A DNA stretch of 64,000 nucleotides, from the NCBI GenBank assembly GCA_018894105.1, contig CM032118.1, positions 31,910,690-31,974,689 of the forward strand, in the 5' to 3' direction. Shown piece after piece: positions 45,896-57,849 of this stretch. The notes beneath the pieces are model-generated. The model made no database searches. It saw only the letters and a list, made by a program, of their open reading frames with translations, and had not been told where the DNA came from. The stretch is from Jacaranda mimosifolia. Its lineage: Eukaryota > Streptophyta > Magnoliopsida > Lamiales > Bignoniaceae. Every line of letters begins with the position of its first letter. Within the stretch, counting starts at the first letter, position 1. A program made the position numbers and the translations under genes.

Positions 45896-47100
45896 TCAAA
45901 CCAAATTATAAAAAGGTTGAATGGAGACCTTTACCCCTTTATGCATAAAATTTTTCAAGTTTACTGCATTCCACGATCGAGGGAGTTCATTGCCATCCAT
46001 ATCAGCTAGTCGATACGAGTTGTGCTTTGCTACTTTGACTACCAAGTAGAGGCCCTCCCATTTTGGGTTGAGTTTTTCCACATATTTCAAGACTTAAACT
46101 TTTTTTAGGATGAGGTCTCCCACTTTAAAATTTCTTGGTCGAAGTCCCTTGTTATTGTGTTAGGCCATCTTTGACCTAAATCTTTGCGTTGTTATATATG
46201 CATGCTAGCGCAACTCATAGATTGTCTCGAGGTTGAATTCTCTTTCAGACTCATTCCTGATCGGGTTGTAATGAATTACTCGAGCTGTATGTTGTATTAA
46301 CTCTGACAGGACTACAATTTCTAACTCATAGACCAAGCTATAACGACTATGGCCTATCGTGGTTCTGGGAGTGGTTCTGTAGGCCCAGGTAGGTCATCTG
46401 CCCAACTTGCTCTAGATTCTTCAAGTCGAGTCTAGATGTGGTCCAGAACAGTCATGTTAGTAACTTTAGTTTGTCCATTGACCTGGAGATTTCCAACTGA
46501 AGTGAAATGTTGTCGAATTCCCAAACTTTCGCACCAGTTCCTCGTGCTTCTGCTTTGGAATTGTGTTCAATTGTCTGATATCAGCATCTTTGACAAACTA
46601 AAATGGCAGATGATATTTTTCCACAAGAAACTTCTGATGGTTGTGTCAGTTATTTTGGGGATTGCTTCTGCTTTGACCCATTTAATGAAGTACTCGACCG
46701 CAACAATCATGTATTTTCTTCCACCTGTGGTTTTTGGAAATGAACTAACTATGTCTATCCTCAACTGATCAAATGGCCATGTGATCTAAATGGCAATAGC
46801 ATTGGCGTAGGCTAATGAGGGATTTTGGAGTGCACCTAGCAAGAAGGGCATTTTCTGGCCGTGTCCCCTGCATCTTTTAATAAGATAGGTCAAAAATATC
46901 TATCCCTGATGACTTTATGAGCTAATGTTCATCCTCTAGAGTGATTACTACAAATACCTAAATAGACCTCCCATAAGACCACCCGAGCCTGCTCTGATGT
47001 CAAGCACCTCAATGGTAGGCCAGATAGGGATCTCTCATAGACTTGACCATACTCGTTAAGTTCAAACTTTATAGCTCAACCTCTGAGCATATGCCTTTCT
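45896..47100 (-). pseudogene. Tat element integrase (decayed)
   Basis: A catalytic-core fragment at 46764-46567 contains YMIVAVEYFIKWVKAEAI, and a C-terminal part at 46090-45896 contains KLNPKWEGLYLVVKV. Integrase inserts the DNA copy into the genome. Stops separate the fragments. Confidence 0.8.
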
Positions 47101-47318
47101 GCTTTATATTTAGGCACTATTTCTTCCCTTAGGTAGGCTTTGATTTCATCCCATCAAGAGGGAGTTGGTTCTTGGATTTGCCTTATCAGGTTCTGGTCGA
47201 GATTAGCTACAGTAGGTTTGTCGGAGATTATAAATGTAATAGTTTTGTCTCTGGTCCATTTCGTTAAGCTAGCAAACTTGGATAAGGCATATGCCTTTTC
47301 ATTTTCCAATCTCGGGAC

Positions 47319-48110
47319 TTATAACTGTTGTTGTAATTTCTTGACCTCTGCCAGGTGCCTACTCATTGTGGTCTCCTTGGCCTCAAAATTTCCCTCGAAT
47401 TGTTTAGCGACCAACTCAAAATCTATTATGGTTGCTAGCTGCCCAACTCTCCTATTAATGGCCATCTTTATACCATCAAGAAGGGCCTCATACTCAGCTT
47501 CATTATTGGTGATGAGGTAGTCGAGTTTTATGGCAAAGTTGTACTCTTCAGTCTGGGGGGGCATAGGGAAATGCCTATTTCTCCTCCAACAGAAGTTGTT
47601 GAGCCGTCAACATGTAAGGTCTAGATAGGTGAATCCTGGTTGATTTCTTCGGGCAGGTCAAGGCGTTGCGCTACAAAATCTGCAAGCACTTATGATTTTA
47701 TGGCAGTTCAGGGTTGGAAGTGATGTCAAATTCCCTTAACTCGATAGCTCACTTCGTCAATCTACCCGACATGTTTGATTTTTATAGTACTTGCTTCAAT
47801 AGCTGATTCATCAGGACAACAGTAGAGTGAGATTGAAAATAGGGCCTCAACTTCTTGGCCATTGTGACCAAAGTGAAAGCAAACTTTTCAATCTCAAGGT
47901 AATTGTATTCTGGTCCTTGCAATACTTTGTTGCTGCAATATACTAGTTTGTGAGTGCCATGTCTAGTCAATACTAGAATGGAGCTAATTGCTGCCGACGA
48001 GACTGTCAGATAAATATGCAAGACCTCTCGAACCTCTAGCTTGGCTAGCATTAGTAATGCTGACAAATATTGCTTTAATTCGACCAAGGCCTAATCGCAT
48101 TGCTCCATCC
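47319..48110 (-). pseudogene. Tat element dual RNase H region
   Basis: The first RNase H-like stretch (48087-47782) contains LVYCSNKVLQGPEYNYLEIE. The second, archaeal-type RNase H (47564-47319) contains YLITNNEAEYEALLDGI. Two RNase H domains in tandem are diagnostic of the Tat lineage. Frames are interrupted. Confidence 0.82.
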
Positions 48111-48249
48111 ACTAGAACTTCCTTGCATTTTTTAGGATTTTGAAGAACAGTAAGCTTTTCTCAACTAGTTGAGCAATGAATCAACCCAGAGCTATGATCC
48201 TTCCAACCAGTTATTATACATCTCTAACTGTTTGAGGTGGTGAGATGTC

Positions 48250-49060
48250 CAAAATTTCTTGGATCTTTTGTAGATTTGCTTCTACACCTCTCTAGCTAAC
48301 CATATATCCCAAGAATTTCCCACATCTCACCCCAAAGGTGCATTTGTTGGGATTTAGCTTCATGCCAAATGCTCTTAGTATTGAAAAGGTATGGTTGAGG
48401 TCACCTAAGTGGTTTTATTCTTTTTTCATCTTGACAATCATGTCATCAATGTATACCTCCATGGTCTGTCCGATCTTATTCTTGAACATGAAGTTCACCA
48501 GTCTTTGGTAAGTTACACCTACGTTTTTTAGGCCAAAAGGCTAACCAAAAAATAGTATAAATGATTGGGGACCACGAAGAAGGTCTTATCCCTGTCTTCA
48601 AGGGCCATAAATATTTGATAATATCCTTAAAATGCATCCATCATGCTCAAAAGATCACAATCAGCTGTTGAATCAATTAATAAATCTATTCGAGACAGTG
48701 GGTAAGGGTCTTTAGGGCAAGATTTATTCAAATCAGCAAAATTATTACACATCCTCCATTTGCCCTCATTTTTAGGGACAAGGTCTACATTACAAAGCCA
48801 ACTAGGATATTGAATTTTTACAATGTAGCTTGCCTCTAACAGCTTGTTGACCTATTCCTCGATAATTTGGCATCTTTCAACAGCCCTGGTCTTCTTAGTG
48901 ATCGGCTTGAATGAGAGGTCCACATTCAGATGGTGGACTATGATGTTGGGGTCAATTCCCTAAAGGTCAGCAGCTTTCCATGCAAAAAACATCAATGTTC
49001 TTCCTGAGGAAATTGGCTATCAGACATTCCATGTTGTTTCCTAGATTGGTCCCAATCCTC
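48250..49060 (-). pseudogene. Tat element reverse transcriptase (decayed)
   Basis: The minus strand near 48475-48440 encodes METV-like sequence followed by YIDDMIVK, the catalytic Y-x-D-D motif. Flanking RT blocks are recognisable in several frames. Stops abolish the reading frame. Confidence 0.8.
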
Positions 49061-49253
49061 ATGGTTTTATCGGGATTTTTGGGCTCGAGCTCTATAGTCT
49101 TGAATTCCCTGACCAGTTCAACCCTAGTTTCCTCTAGCTTCCTCTTCTTGCTCTGTTGTCTCTCTTTGAGTCCATTACTAGGATATCCTCCGAAAGATTC
49201 AGTTTTGGTCGAGTCTTCTGCTCACTTACCTCGACCGAGAAGGTGTAGCATCC

Positions 49254-49781
49254 CTAGGCTTTCTTCATGTTACAAAGCAGTTCAACTGTCCTAGCAACTG
49301 TTAGAAACTTGACCTTTATGTGGTAGGTCGAGATAATTTCCCTAAAGTCACTCAGTGTCGATCGCTCTATTATGACAATGTAAGTGAAGAGAGCTTCAAC
49401 CACCAAATAGTTGACCATGAGTGTCCTCTGTCTGGGCGTTTCACTAAATAAGGCAAATAAATTTATAGATCCTTCTAGAATGATCTCGAATCCTCCAAAC
49501 ACGACCAGAGGGGTGCGCATTGGTTCAAATTTTAGCTTTCTCAAATTCATCCTCTTCAATGTTGATAAGAAAGTTATGTTCATTGAACTGCCATTGTTGA
49601 CTAGAACCTTTTTGATCTCAAAGTTCGTGATCTCAAGTGACATGATGAGAAGGCAATCTAACTTACTGTCAGCTCTTTGGTGCTCGATGTGCGAAAGGTC
49701 AGAATCAGAAAAAGAGATAGGTTCTGCACTAGTAAAGAGTTGGAAAACTATTTCAACTGAGGAGGATTTAGTAGACTCCAA
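49254..49781 (-). pseudogene. Tat element aspartic protease
   Basis: This frame is open over 175 codons. Family members have a D-T/N-G-S-S active-site motif; here it reads VLVNNGSSMNITFLS. The catalytic Asp is therefore replaced by Asn, which would abolish cleavage even though the frame is open. Upstream it continues towards gag. Confidence 0.75.
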
Positions 49782-49899
49782 TCTCCTTTGGTTCTATCTT
49801 CTGGCCGATTTGGAGTCTTCTACAGTCGGTCCACCTACAATTATATCGATCACACCCCTAAAAGGTGGGCGCGGATTGTTAACTGATTTCTTTCCCTTA

Positions 49900-51100
49900 T
49901 CTTCCTTTCTCGAGCTAACCAATCTTTCTCTACAGAGAATCTAGTCAATCGAGCATATTTCTTGTCTAGATTTCTCATTGACAAATTTCTTCAGATGCCC
50001 TTATCATATAAGCCTCTCAATCTCATCATAGAGATTAAAGCAATCTTCAATGTCATGGCCTTTCTGCCTGTTGAAGAGGTAGTACTTCTTTGACCTCTTC
50101 ATGGTCTTAGTTTCAATCAACTTTTTGGGCTTTTTTAGGAGGTTATAGATGGCGAATAGAACCTCCTTCATTACAGTATTCAATGGGGTGTAGTTGTGAA
50201 ACCTTTTGATAAAAGATCGTTGACCGTTCATGTACTGCCTATTATCTTTCTCCTTGACCTTCTTTTACTAATTGTTATGGTTGCTGTACTGCAATCTGTT
50301 CATGTCCTCTTGGGTTGTATACCTCTCGACGAGGTCGAGTAGCTCCTCCAACGATCTTGGTCTCTCCCTTACCAGTACATTAGCACACTCCTTATGTTTG
50401 AGACCCAAGAACAGTACATCGATCAGAAATTTGATCTAAGGACTATCAATTTTCAACACTTCAGTGTTAAATCTGGTGCCCTCATTCTATTTTACTATAT
50501 ACAAATAGGTGTGGGGGAGTTTTGCTTTCCTCTTGCAGGCAAATTGATGAAGGAACTTGTCACAAAGCTAATCATAAGAGAAAATGGATGTTATCTCCAA
50601 CTTAACAAACCAATCAAGTGTTATGCCATGGAATGTGATGACCAACATCTTTACATGAATGTACTCATTATGTTGATGGAGCTACATCATGTACTTGAAC
50701 TGGAGCAAGTGCTCATTCGGGTCAGTTGAGCCGTTATATCGGGGCAGACCAATCGAAACTTTCACATCGACTACAATGCACTCGTCGATTATCTTTTAGA
50801 TAAATGGTGATTCTCGCTCATGGAAAAGTCAGGGCGCATTATCATGTTGAAGGTCTCTTTTTGTGTTTCTCTTTGAAATCTCCTCTAGACGTCTGTTAAG
50901 CTGCTGCACATGGTGAGAAACTTCTTCCTATTCTTTTCAATCAACCTGCGACATATTTCTATTTGGTTGAGGTTTCTGTAGCTCAACACTATCACGTTAC
51001 TGGGCTCGAATGGGTTGAGCAAGGTGATCCATAAAGTCAGCCATTTCTTTGCAAGGATATATGTGGGTCTCTTCTCGCAAAAATTGACCTAGAATATCCT
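49900..51100 (-). pseudogene. Tat element gag (decayed)
   Basis: The stretch at 50231-50004 contains YTPLNTVMKEVLFAI and KGHDIEDCFNLYDEIERLI, typical of the end of Tat gag. Retrotransposon gag core remnants lie at about 50900-50280. No intact start was found. Confidence 0.75.
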
Positions 51101-51429
51101 CACATCAAATAGGGAGCGTCTTCTCTCTGGTCTCACCCCATTCTCCCTTGGGGGCCTCTCTTCATGCTATGAAATGTGGAGGTAGCGCGAGCAGTTGGTC
51201 CAGGCTAATTATACTTGTTAAGAGCAACTGAAATATGAGTTGATATCTATTCACTAATTAACTGCATAAGTTGGGGTATGGTCAAAGTTATCACTTGTTA
51301 TGGCTAGGAACTGGGTCCAACCACATCATGTTCTTGCTAAGGACAAGAGGGAAGGGTTGCGAACCTTCTAGCCTTCTCCCTCTCTAAAATAGCTCACCTT
51401 GTGTTTACCATTTTTCTTAGTTACGAACT

Positions 51430-51453
51430 CTAAAACCCATAAGCAGTGTCAAA
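51430..51453 (-). other. Degenerate PBS of the Tat element
   Basis: The minus strand next to the 5' LTR reads TTTGACACTGCTTATGGG, resembling the TTGGCGCCGTCTGTGGG-type primer site of plant Ty3 elements with several changes. Confidence 0.45.
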
Positions 51454-52319
51454 TGATGATGGTTTAATCTGCTTGGTGGTATATTGGGCTCAGGCCCAAT
51501 GGAGTCGACCAAATACTGGACTGGAAAAAGATGATTGAATTTGAGTAGGTCGAGTTATGCAACCAACAGCACACATCAAGCTAGCTGAGGTACCCTCCAT
51601 TAAGGCACTCCAATGCTTAAGTCAACACAATCAACCATAAAAGAGAACAACAAAGTGAGGGTTTTTATAGATAATGAGCATACCTTGCTAAAGGGGTATT
51701 TATAGTCTCTCTTGAGAGGCCAATATATCAATGATGCCCTTACTTATATAGAGAGGGCCTCTATCCTTATTTGATGACCTTTAGGTCTTCTTCTTTCTAT
51801 GTATTTCTCTAGGTGGTGTCTTCTCGTGCTCTTCACGACATGGCGATACGGTAGAGGCGCGCGCTACTCTAGTTCTACAGAAATGTGGTACAAGAGGAGA
51901 CACACCATTAATACAGAGGCACACCATTTGTTAAAGTATTTAATACGGCAGAGAGATAGTTGTGGTGCATTCAATGCGACAATGACTGGTGTCACGAGAC
52001 TGCTATATATTGCTCTGATCAATCTCCTAAGGTCGAGATGTTTTCTTGCCTGCAAGTCATCTATCCACATTCTGGTTGAGATGATGGAACTCTCTTAGGT
52101 ACGAAGACCTTTCTGGCTGAGGGCTAAATAGTCATTCTTGAGCTAATCGACCACACTCTGGTCGACCGGGCAAGGTATCAATACTCATACTAGAGAAATA
52201 GCCTAATGAGGACTTGGGCCTGGTATGTCACCTGGTTGATTGTTAATAGGTTGTTCCATATCATATCACTTACCTGGTCGACTGATAGTAGGTTGGGCCT
52301 ATAGAGCTATCCCATATCA
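51454..52319 (-). repeat. 5' LTR of the Tat element
   Basis: 866 bp, collinear with the 3' LTR with scattered substitutions. Short plus-strand frames inside it mirror those in the other LTR and are not genes. Confidence 0.92.
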
Positions 52320-52324
52320 GGTAG

Positions 52325-53215
52325 ACTTAGAAAAATTTAGGTGGTATTTTTCCAAGACTTAAGTGAATTGCCAAATGGGAATGTGATGATGGAAATACTA
52401 AGAAGGAGGACCTAATACAAGTTGAAATCGAGATTAGATTTGACTTTGAGGATGGGAGATGGAAGGAGAGTATCAATGTCGGGCACCTACTTCTAGGTGC
52501 CCGTTGGGTGTCAACATTCGGCCCATCGAATGCCAACATAGGGTGTTCGCATAGGGCTCTATATTCGCATGGGACTTAGACTTTGCTGCTTTGTTTATCT
52601 GCTTCCAAATTTTCTAAGGTGGTGGTAATCTTCTTGCACTCAAAGGAGATTTGAATGTGTTGTGAAGTCATCGGAGGACTTAGGAAAGTCTCTTAGGGCT
52701 GGAACGAGTGTACTAAGGGATGTGGAGGATGTTGTCGAAAGTTTACTTCCTGCAAATAGCTTAGAAATTTTAGCTTGGGCATTTTATGCTTGAGAGGTCT
52801 TTCGAGGTTGTTTCATTAATTAAGTCAAGTGCATTTACTCAACTTTGCCTAAGTTGAGGTTTGATAGTCTTTCTTGTCTTGTCGTTCTTTAGGTGGCATT
52901 GTACTCGTCGCCTTACATTCGTCCAAAGACTTACATAAATTTCGTACCTTGTACTTGCTTAAGGTCATAGGAAGATTTTGTGCTGCATTCATCTAAGAAC
53001 TTAGATAGATCTTTTAAGTGTATGATTGTGAAGAGCGCCTCTTTGGTGATTAAAGAGACAAGTTCTCAAGGTGTTGTTTTTCCCCTTTTCTCTCTTTTTA
53101 CTTTACCATAGTCGTTGCAAGCTATTGTCTAACTTATTAAAGTGAGTAGATACTTCTCAAGGTACATTAGTCTAAAAGACGTTCATATCTTGAAAGCAGG
53201 ACATCGGGACGCATG
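52325..53215. repeat. Degenerate repeat tract of the split host element
   Basis: ACTTAGATAAATTT-like words recur (near 52325, 52355, 52930 and 53000), with nearby GTCTAAG or CATCTAAGAAC phrases. The same words occur at 34985-35100. No coding domain was seen. Confidence 0.5.
52481..52502. other. Perfect 9-bp-stem hairpin
   Basis: GGGCACCTA and its complement TAGGTGCCC are separated by CTTC. The hairpin lies in a locally GC-richer patch. It is not followed by a T run and has no assigned role. Confidence 0.7.
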
Positions 53216-55459
53216 ATATAATTTGAGTTAAGGTCTCCAACTTAGTCAGAATTGGATTTCATAGGTTCAATATGAACTCACATACAGCACTAGGATCCAA
53301 TTATCAAAGCTCAAAAACACTAAAATAACTAGGCTACATATGAAGCCAAGGATCTAAGCATATCATAGATTCAAATTTGGTAAAAGAAATGCCTTGATTT
53401 GATTTTCACAAAATCAAATAAAAGTGGAAGAAGATCTCAACTCCTTGAAAACTGTCTCCCCAATGGCATAGTGGCTTTCCGAAAACTTTTGCCCAGCCAA
53501 ATGAACTCTAATTTGAGTGAAAATTGAACCAAAAGAACATCAACTCCTTGATGTATTTTCAATAAAAAAAAATCAGCTCAAAATAGATCCAGCAAGACCT
53601 CCAAAGGATGCTCCAAAGTCACTGCCCGAAACAGAAGATCTCCAAAGGCTAGCAATCCAAATATCTTGCCTCTAGTGAAAAGATCCACATGCTAATGCAC
53701 AATCCAATTCTCCTTAATATTAGCTAGAAAATAAAGAGGAGAAATGCAAGGATACAGGTTTGATTTGGAGGTAGGAGATGAAGAAAAGTGAAGTTTCAAT
53801 ACATGAGGCAACACTTGGGAAATTGAAGGAAAATTGAGAGAATCTTAATTCACATGGAATGTCAAGTAGCCGACCACTTCACACTCTATATCTATATATA
53901 GATGGATGATGGTGTGATGCCAAACGGTGGCACCAACTAGCGCTTGCAAGTTGGCAAGTGAATTTGAATTTTATGTGAATTTGATTTTCATTTGAAATCT
54001 TCATTTCATCTCATAAAATGTCATTTAAATAAATTCTAATTTACACCAAATGAACATTTCATTTGAATTTTTCCTCCAAAATTAATTATTCATTTTAATT
54101 AAATTAAATTAATTAACCTTTAACTTAACTCTTGAATCAATTTGCTTAACTCCTTAAGTTAACTTGATCAATTGATAGTCATATAGAACCAAATAATTAA
54201 CTCCTTACTTAATTGATTTAATTTAACTCCTTAAAATTAATTAGATCATTTTAATAATTAAATTAATCAAGCCAAAATGACATCAAATGCCTACCTCCAA
54301 ATTTGGTTATGTAGGAATTTTTCTAACTCTTAGAAAATTCCTCTTCATCAAGTAGGATTTACAATTGGCTTTTGTGTGTGACTCATTAGATTCTACCATT
54401 CACTGGACATGGGCTTACAACTCTTTGTGACTTTGGAATATTAAATATTCACATTAGTTTAATCCTTTAAACTAATCGACTCAATTCAATTAATCTCCAT
54501 TAATTGAAGAGTACACAATCTCCTTGGTCGATGTCCAACCTCAGGCCCACAAAGCTCAACTAATTGGATGAAATGAATACTTTTGGAGAACCATTTTAGC
54601 TCTATGTGTACCATGCAAATACAGTCTCCTATCTCCTAAAAGAGGCCTAGGGAAAGATATTTTTTGGCTCTCTAATAGTTTCAATACTATGTTTCTATTC
54701 TCAATGTTCAATTCCCTTTTATGACCTCATCTCTGGAAAACTCTTTTTCCAAATTGTTATACTACCTAGTGGAATGATTTCTTGGAATCGAAAATTATAA
54801 AATACATAGGAGATGTACTCACCCTTCACAACGATAAGGAGTCGGATTCCATCTTGGATTTCACAAACCTCCATGTCTAAATAACCCATGCCTAATCTCC
54901 ACCCGAACAACCCACTACGTGTCCAGGGAAGACTCAAAGCATAAGGGCCTAAACACAAGGTTACCATGGATCCTCAAGTCAAAGAACTAATTATATGCAC
55001 TAGCGTAAACTGGAGAACTTGCTACTACCGACTTGCCTCTTCGGATATCTAGTGGATTCTTTTCAGTGAACTTGTTCTCTAACAAGCACCAACTAACATG
55101 CACTTGTATCTCATATAGTATTGCTCATGAAACGGAGCAACATCCGACCCTTGGATTTATGCATCGTTAGTGCAAGTCTATCCAGATCGTAGATGCCCTA
55201 CCTCATAAGATTCTATGACTTGGAAGATTTAAGATCACGATCGTGTAAGACTTATTTCATGATCACCACCCAATGCGTGATCAAGTCCTATATTCTTGTG
55301 TGATCTAAGGGGTTCAACCAAATGCCAATGAAGTAAAATATAAGCATAAGATGTAGATGAAGATGGCCATTTCAAGAATATCATTCAATCAAGATTGTAT
55401 CACAAGTAAAATAGTTTACATGCCAATCTAATTAGCTTGCAGGGCATTATTCCAACAAA
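53216..55459 (-). mobile_element. Large copia-type LTR (solo or LTR-only remnant)
   Basis: The minus strand starts TGTTGGAATAATGCCCTGCA at 55459, a common opening of plant copia LTRs. A TATA-like stretch (CTATATATAGATATAGAG, about 53908-53890) lies far downstream, as expected for a long U3. No gag or pol is present. The left end is placed near TGATATAATTTGAG at 53216 by inference, and no matching TSD was found. It could be a solo LTR or a non-autonomous large LTR element. Confidence 0.5.
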
Positions 55460-57332
55460 ATATGGGGATGATGCTTGCTATATATGTAGAGACAGTGTCC
55501 ATAGGGTACAAGGAGACAGTACTTGCTTGGTCAGGCACTCGATGACGCATTTAGGCATCCAACACCACATTTGGGAGCTCATGCCACGCTTGGTCGCTTG
55601 GAATCGTGCTTGAGAACACAACATTACATTTGGGCATCTAAGTGATGCCATCGAGCATGACTTAAAATTTCTCATGGAGGTCTCATGCTTTGGTACATAC
55701 TTCGAATTCTCAGCAGGGCTTTACACTTTGTGAATAACTTAGTTTTTCACAAAGCTTAGGTATCTTCAAGAGGGCTCCCAACAACTGTGGTTTATATACA
55801 CCCCCTTGTCTTTCTTTAAATGGTTAGCCAAATATGGTGTATTTCTACATTTTCCATATTGTCGAATCTTGTACTTTGTTGCAGGAGTTAGAGTTTTGAG
55901 GAATTCAGGTCATCTCCTCTATAAAATTAAAGTTTTCCACGTAGTTAAGTGCAAAACTTAATAGGATAGAGGACTCACTAAGATGAGGAGTTTCAATGAT
56001 GGTGAAATGTCATAAGGAGAAAATAGCTGAATGCTCCGACAGTAGAGTCAAAAAGAGAAAGAGTCTGCTAAGCTGTTAAAGAAGCATAGGCGCTTGAAGT
56101 TGATATTCACTAAAAAGGTGAAAGCGAGGAGAAGTTCTTATATTCCTATGCTTAGAGGACATTTGTGAGCATAGCATATGAGGATATAATCAAGAAGTAT
56201 GAGGGTTTTGACGAGTTCTTTAAGGCAATAGATACGGAGATAACTGCGGAGGAACCGACGAGTACAACTCTGCATAAGTGAGATATATATATATATGGTA
56301 GTGATAGCAAATAAGATTTGAATTTAGAATTTTGACGCTACTTAGCATTTCCTAGTCAATTTTAGCAGTGCATAATTATTTACTTTCAAAGGTCGAGTGC
56401 GGTCGAATATCCCTTTGTCTTTCTCATTTAACTTCAATAAAGTTTGCTTCGTTCTTGCTTATTTTGTGTTTATGCAAGCACTTAGTCAATTGGATCACCA
56501 TTGACTTTGCATACTTGTACTTTGGAGATTAGGTGATGCGAGGCATGAGGATGCCATCATTAATTATTCGGGAGAAAACGCACCTTGAATGTCCGTACGC
56601 TGACATCAAGCTTGAGCACTCATGCAGGTGCCAATTTTGGATGCTCGCCACACACTTGGCTTGGGACACCAGGCCAGAACACCCATGGGGCATCCATCTT
56701 GGACACTCGGCTTGGGTGCTGGTAGGGCACCTTAGTGAGATATTTTTTGCCTTTTCTTAATTTGCGGTCGTCTATGTCCATTTTTGTCTAACTTGTTGAT
56801 AGCAGCCTTTATCGATCATTCGGGAACTTAAAGAATTTAATTGATCAAGTATTGTAAGCACTTTAGCGTGTTTACAAAGTTAAAGTCATTGTGACCATAA
56901 CATGTGGTGAAGTTTCCTTAAGGAGGTGAGGAGCCCCATTGTATTGTCGTCAATCCGCTTGGTGTACAGTGGAGCCCTTTGAGGGAGGAAAGTTAACTTT
57001 GCGCTCAAGCAGAACATTACTTAAATGTTGGAATGAAAATGGGCGTGTTCATAAGCCTCTTGGGATACTCCATAATAAGTGTGCGATAACATGTAGAATC
57101 ACCAAACTTAGAGATTTTACTTTGAACATTTGTTAAGTGTTAAGACGTTGCCACCATCCTCTTCGTAAGGAGTCAAGGTGGGCTTCCTTTGCTAGATGAT
57201 GTAGGTATCTTCCAAGGTGTTCATTGGCAAGTGTCTCCAAAGCGGTTGCCACTATTCCCAAAGAGAGTCAACAGTGGACTTTTTAAGAGGATGCCACGTA
57301 CTCCCGAAAGAAGCCGATAGTAAGCTTTTTTG
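55460..57332. other. Decayed interior of the split element with GC-richer repeats
   Basis: Two patches (55500-55670 and 56580-56740) contain recurring GCATTTAGGCATCCA-like, ACATTTGGGCATC-like and CTTGGCTTGGG-like phrases that relate to the patch at 52480-52560. Short frames in them (for example at 56533-56760) are repeat-derived. No gene was recognised in the rest. Confidence 0.5.
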
Positions 57333-57798
57333 GAGGTTGCACAAGCATATTACGGATCAAAATTTCTCCAAAGAGTAGGGTGTGCAAGCGCATCAAGGAA
57401 CAATTTTACTCCAAAGATAATGGTGAGCAAATGCATCAAAAATCAAGTTTATTATGAAGAACAGGGTGCCACAAGCACTTCAAAGATTAGGTTTGCTCCA
57501 AAAAGTAGGGTGGACAAGTGCATTAAAGATCAAGTTTGCTCTGAAAAGTAGGGTGCGTAAGCACATCAATGATCAGGCTTGTTCTAAAGAGCGGAATGCT
57601 CAAGCACATCAAAGATCAAGTTTGCTCTGAAGAGTAGGGTGCGCAAGCGCATCAAATATTAGGTTGGCTCTGAAGAGCAGGGTGCGCAACCACATCAAAT
57701 ATCAAGCTTGCTCTAAACAGCATAATGCGCAAGTGCATCAAAGATCAGGTTTGTTCCAAAGAGCTAGATGCACAAGCACATCAAAGATCAAGAATGAG
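57333..57798. repeat. 43-bp tandem repeat, about ten copies
   Basis: The consensus reads AAGAGTAGGGTGCGCAAGCA then CATCAAAGATCAAGTTTGCTCTG. Seven successive starts are exactly 43 bp apart (57504, 57547, 57590, 57633, 57676, 57719, 57762); earlier copies are 43-45 bp. It lies just downstream of the gag region of the minus-strand element. Confidence 0.92.
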
Positions 57799-57849
57799 AT
57801 ATTGTTGCCCCATACTTTATTTATGTTCAAAAAATTCATAACTTAAAAT

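Larger units (their letters stand above)
41349..52319 (-). mobile_element. Tat-lineage Ty3/gypsy retrotransposon, complete, with antisense ORF
   Basis: The 10,971-bp element has LTRs at 41349-42223 and 51454-52319, both starting TGATGATGG and ending ATATCA. It is flanked by a perfect 5-bp duplication, GGTAG (41344-41348 and 52320-52324). The minus strand carries gag, protease, RT, RNase H, a second (archaeal-type) RNase H, and integrase. An extra ORF lies on the plus strand next to the 3' LTR. The dual RNase H and the antisense ORF between pol and the 3' LTR are marks of the Tat lineage (Grande/RIRE2-like). All genes carry stops, so the copy is dead. Confidence 0.92.

Noticed and set aside
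53171..55470. A matching target-site duplication for the copia-type LTR
   Set aside because: AAATA follows the right end but no copy was found at the proposed left end, so the left boundary stays inferred.
57333..57798. CRISPR-like array
   Set aside because: The repeats are directly adjacent with no unique spacers, the genome is a plant nucleus and no cas genes are present. The same applies to 24665-25000 and 30735-31040.
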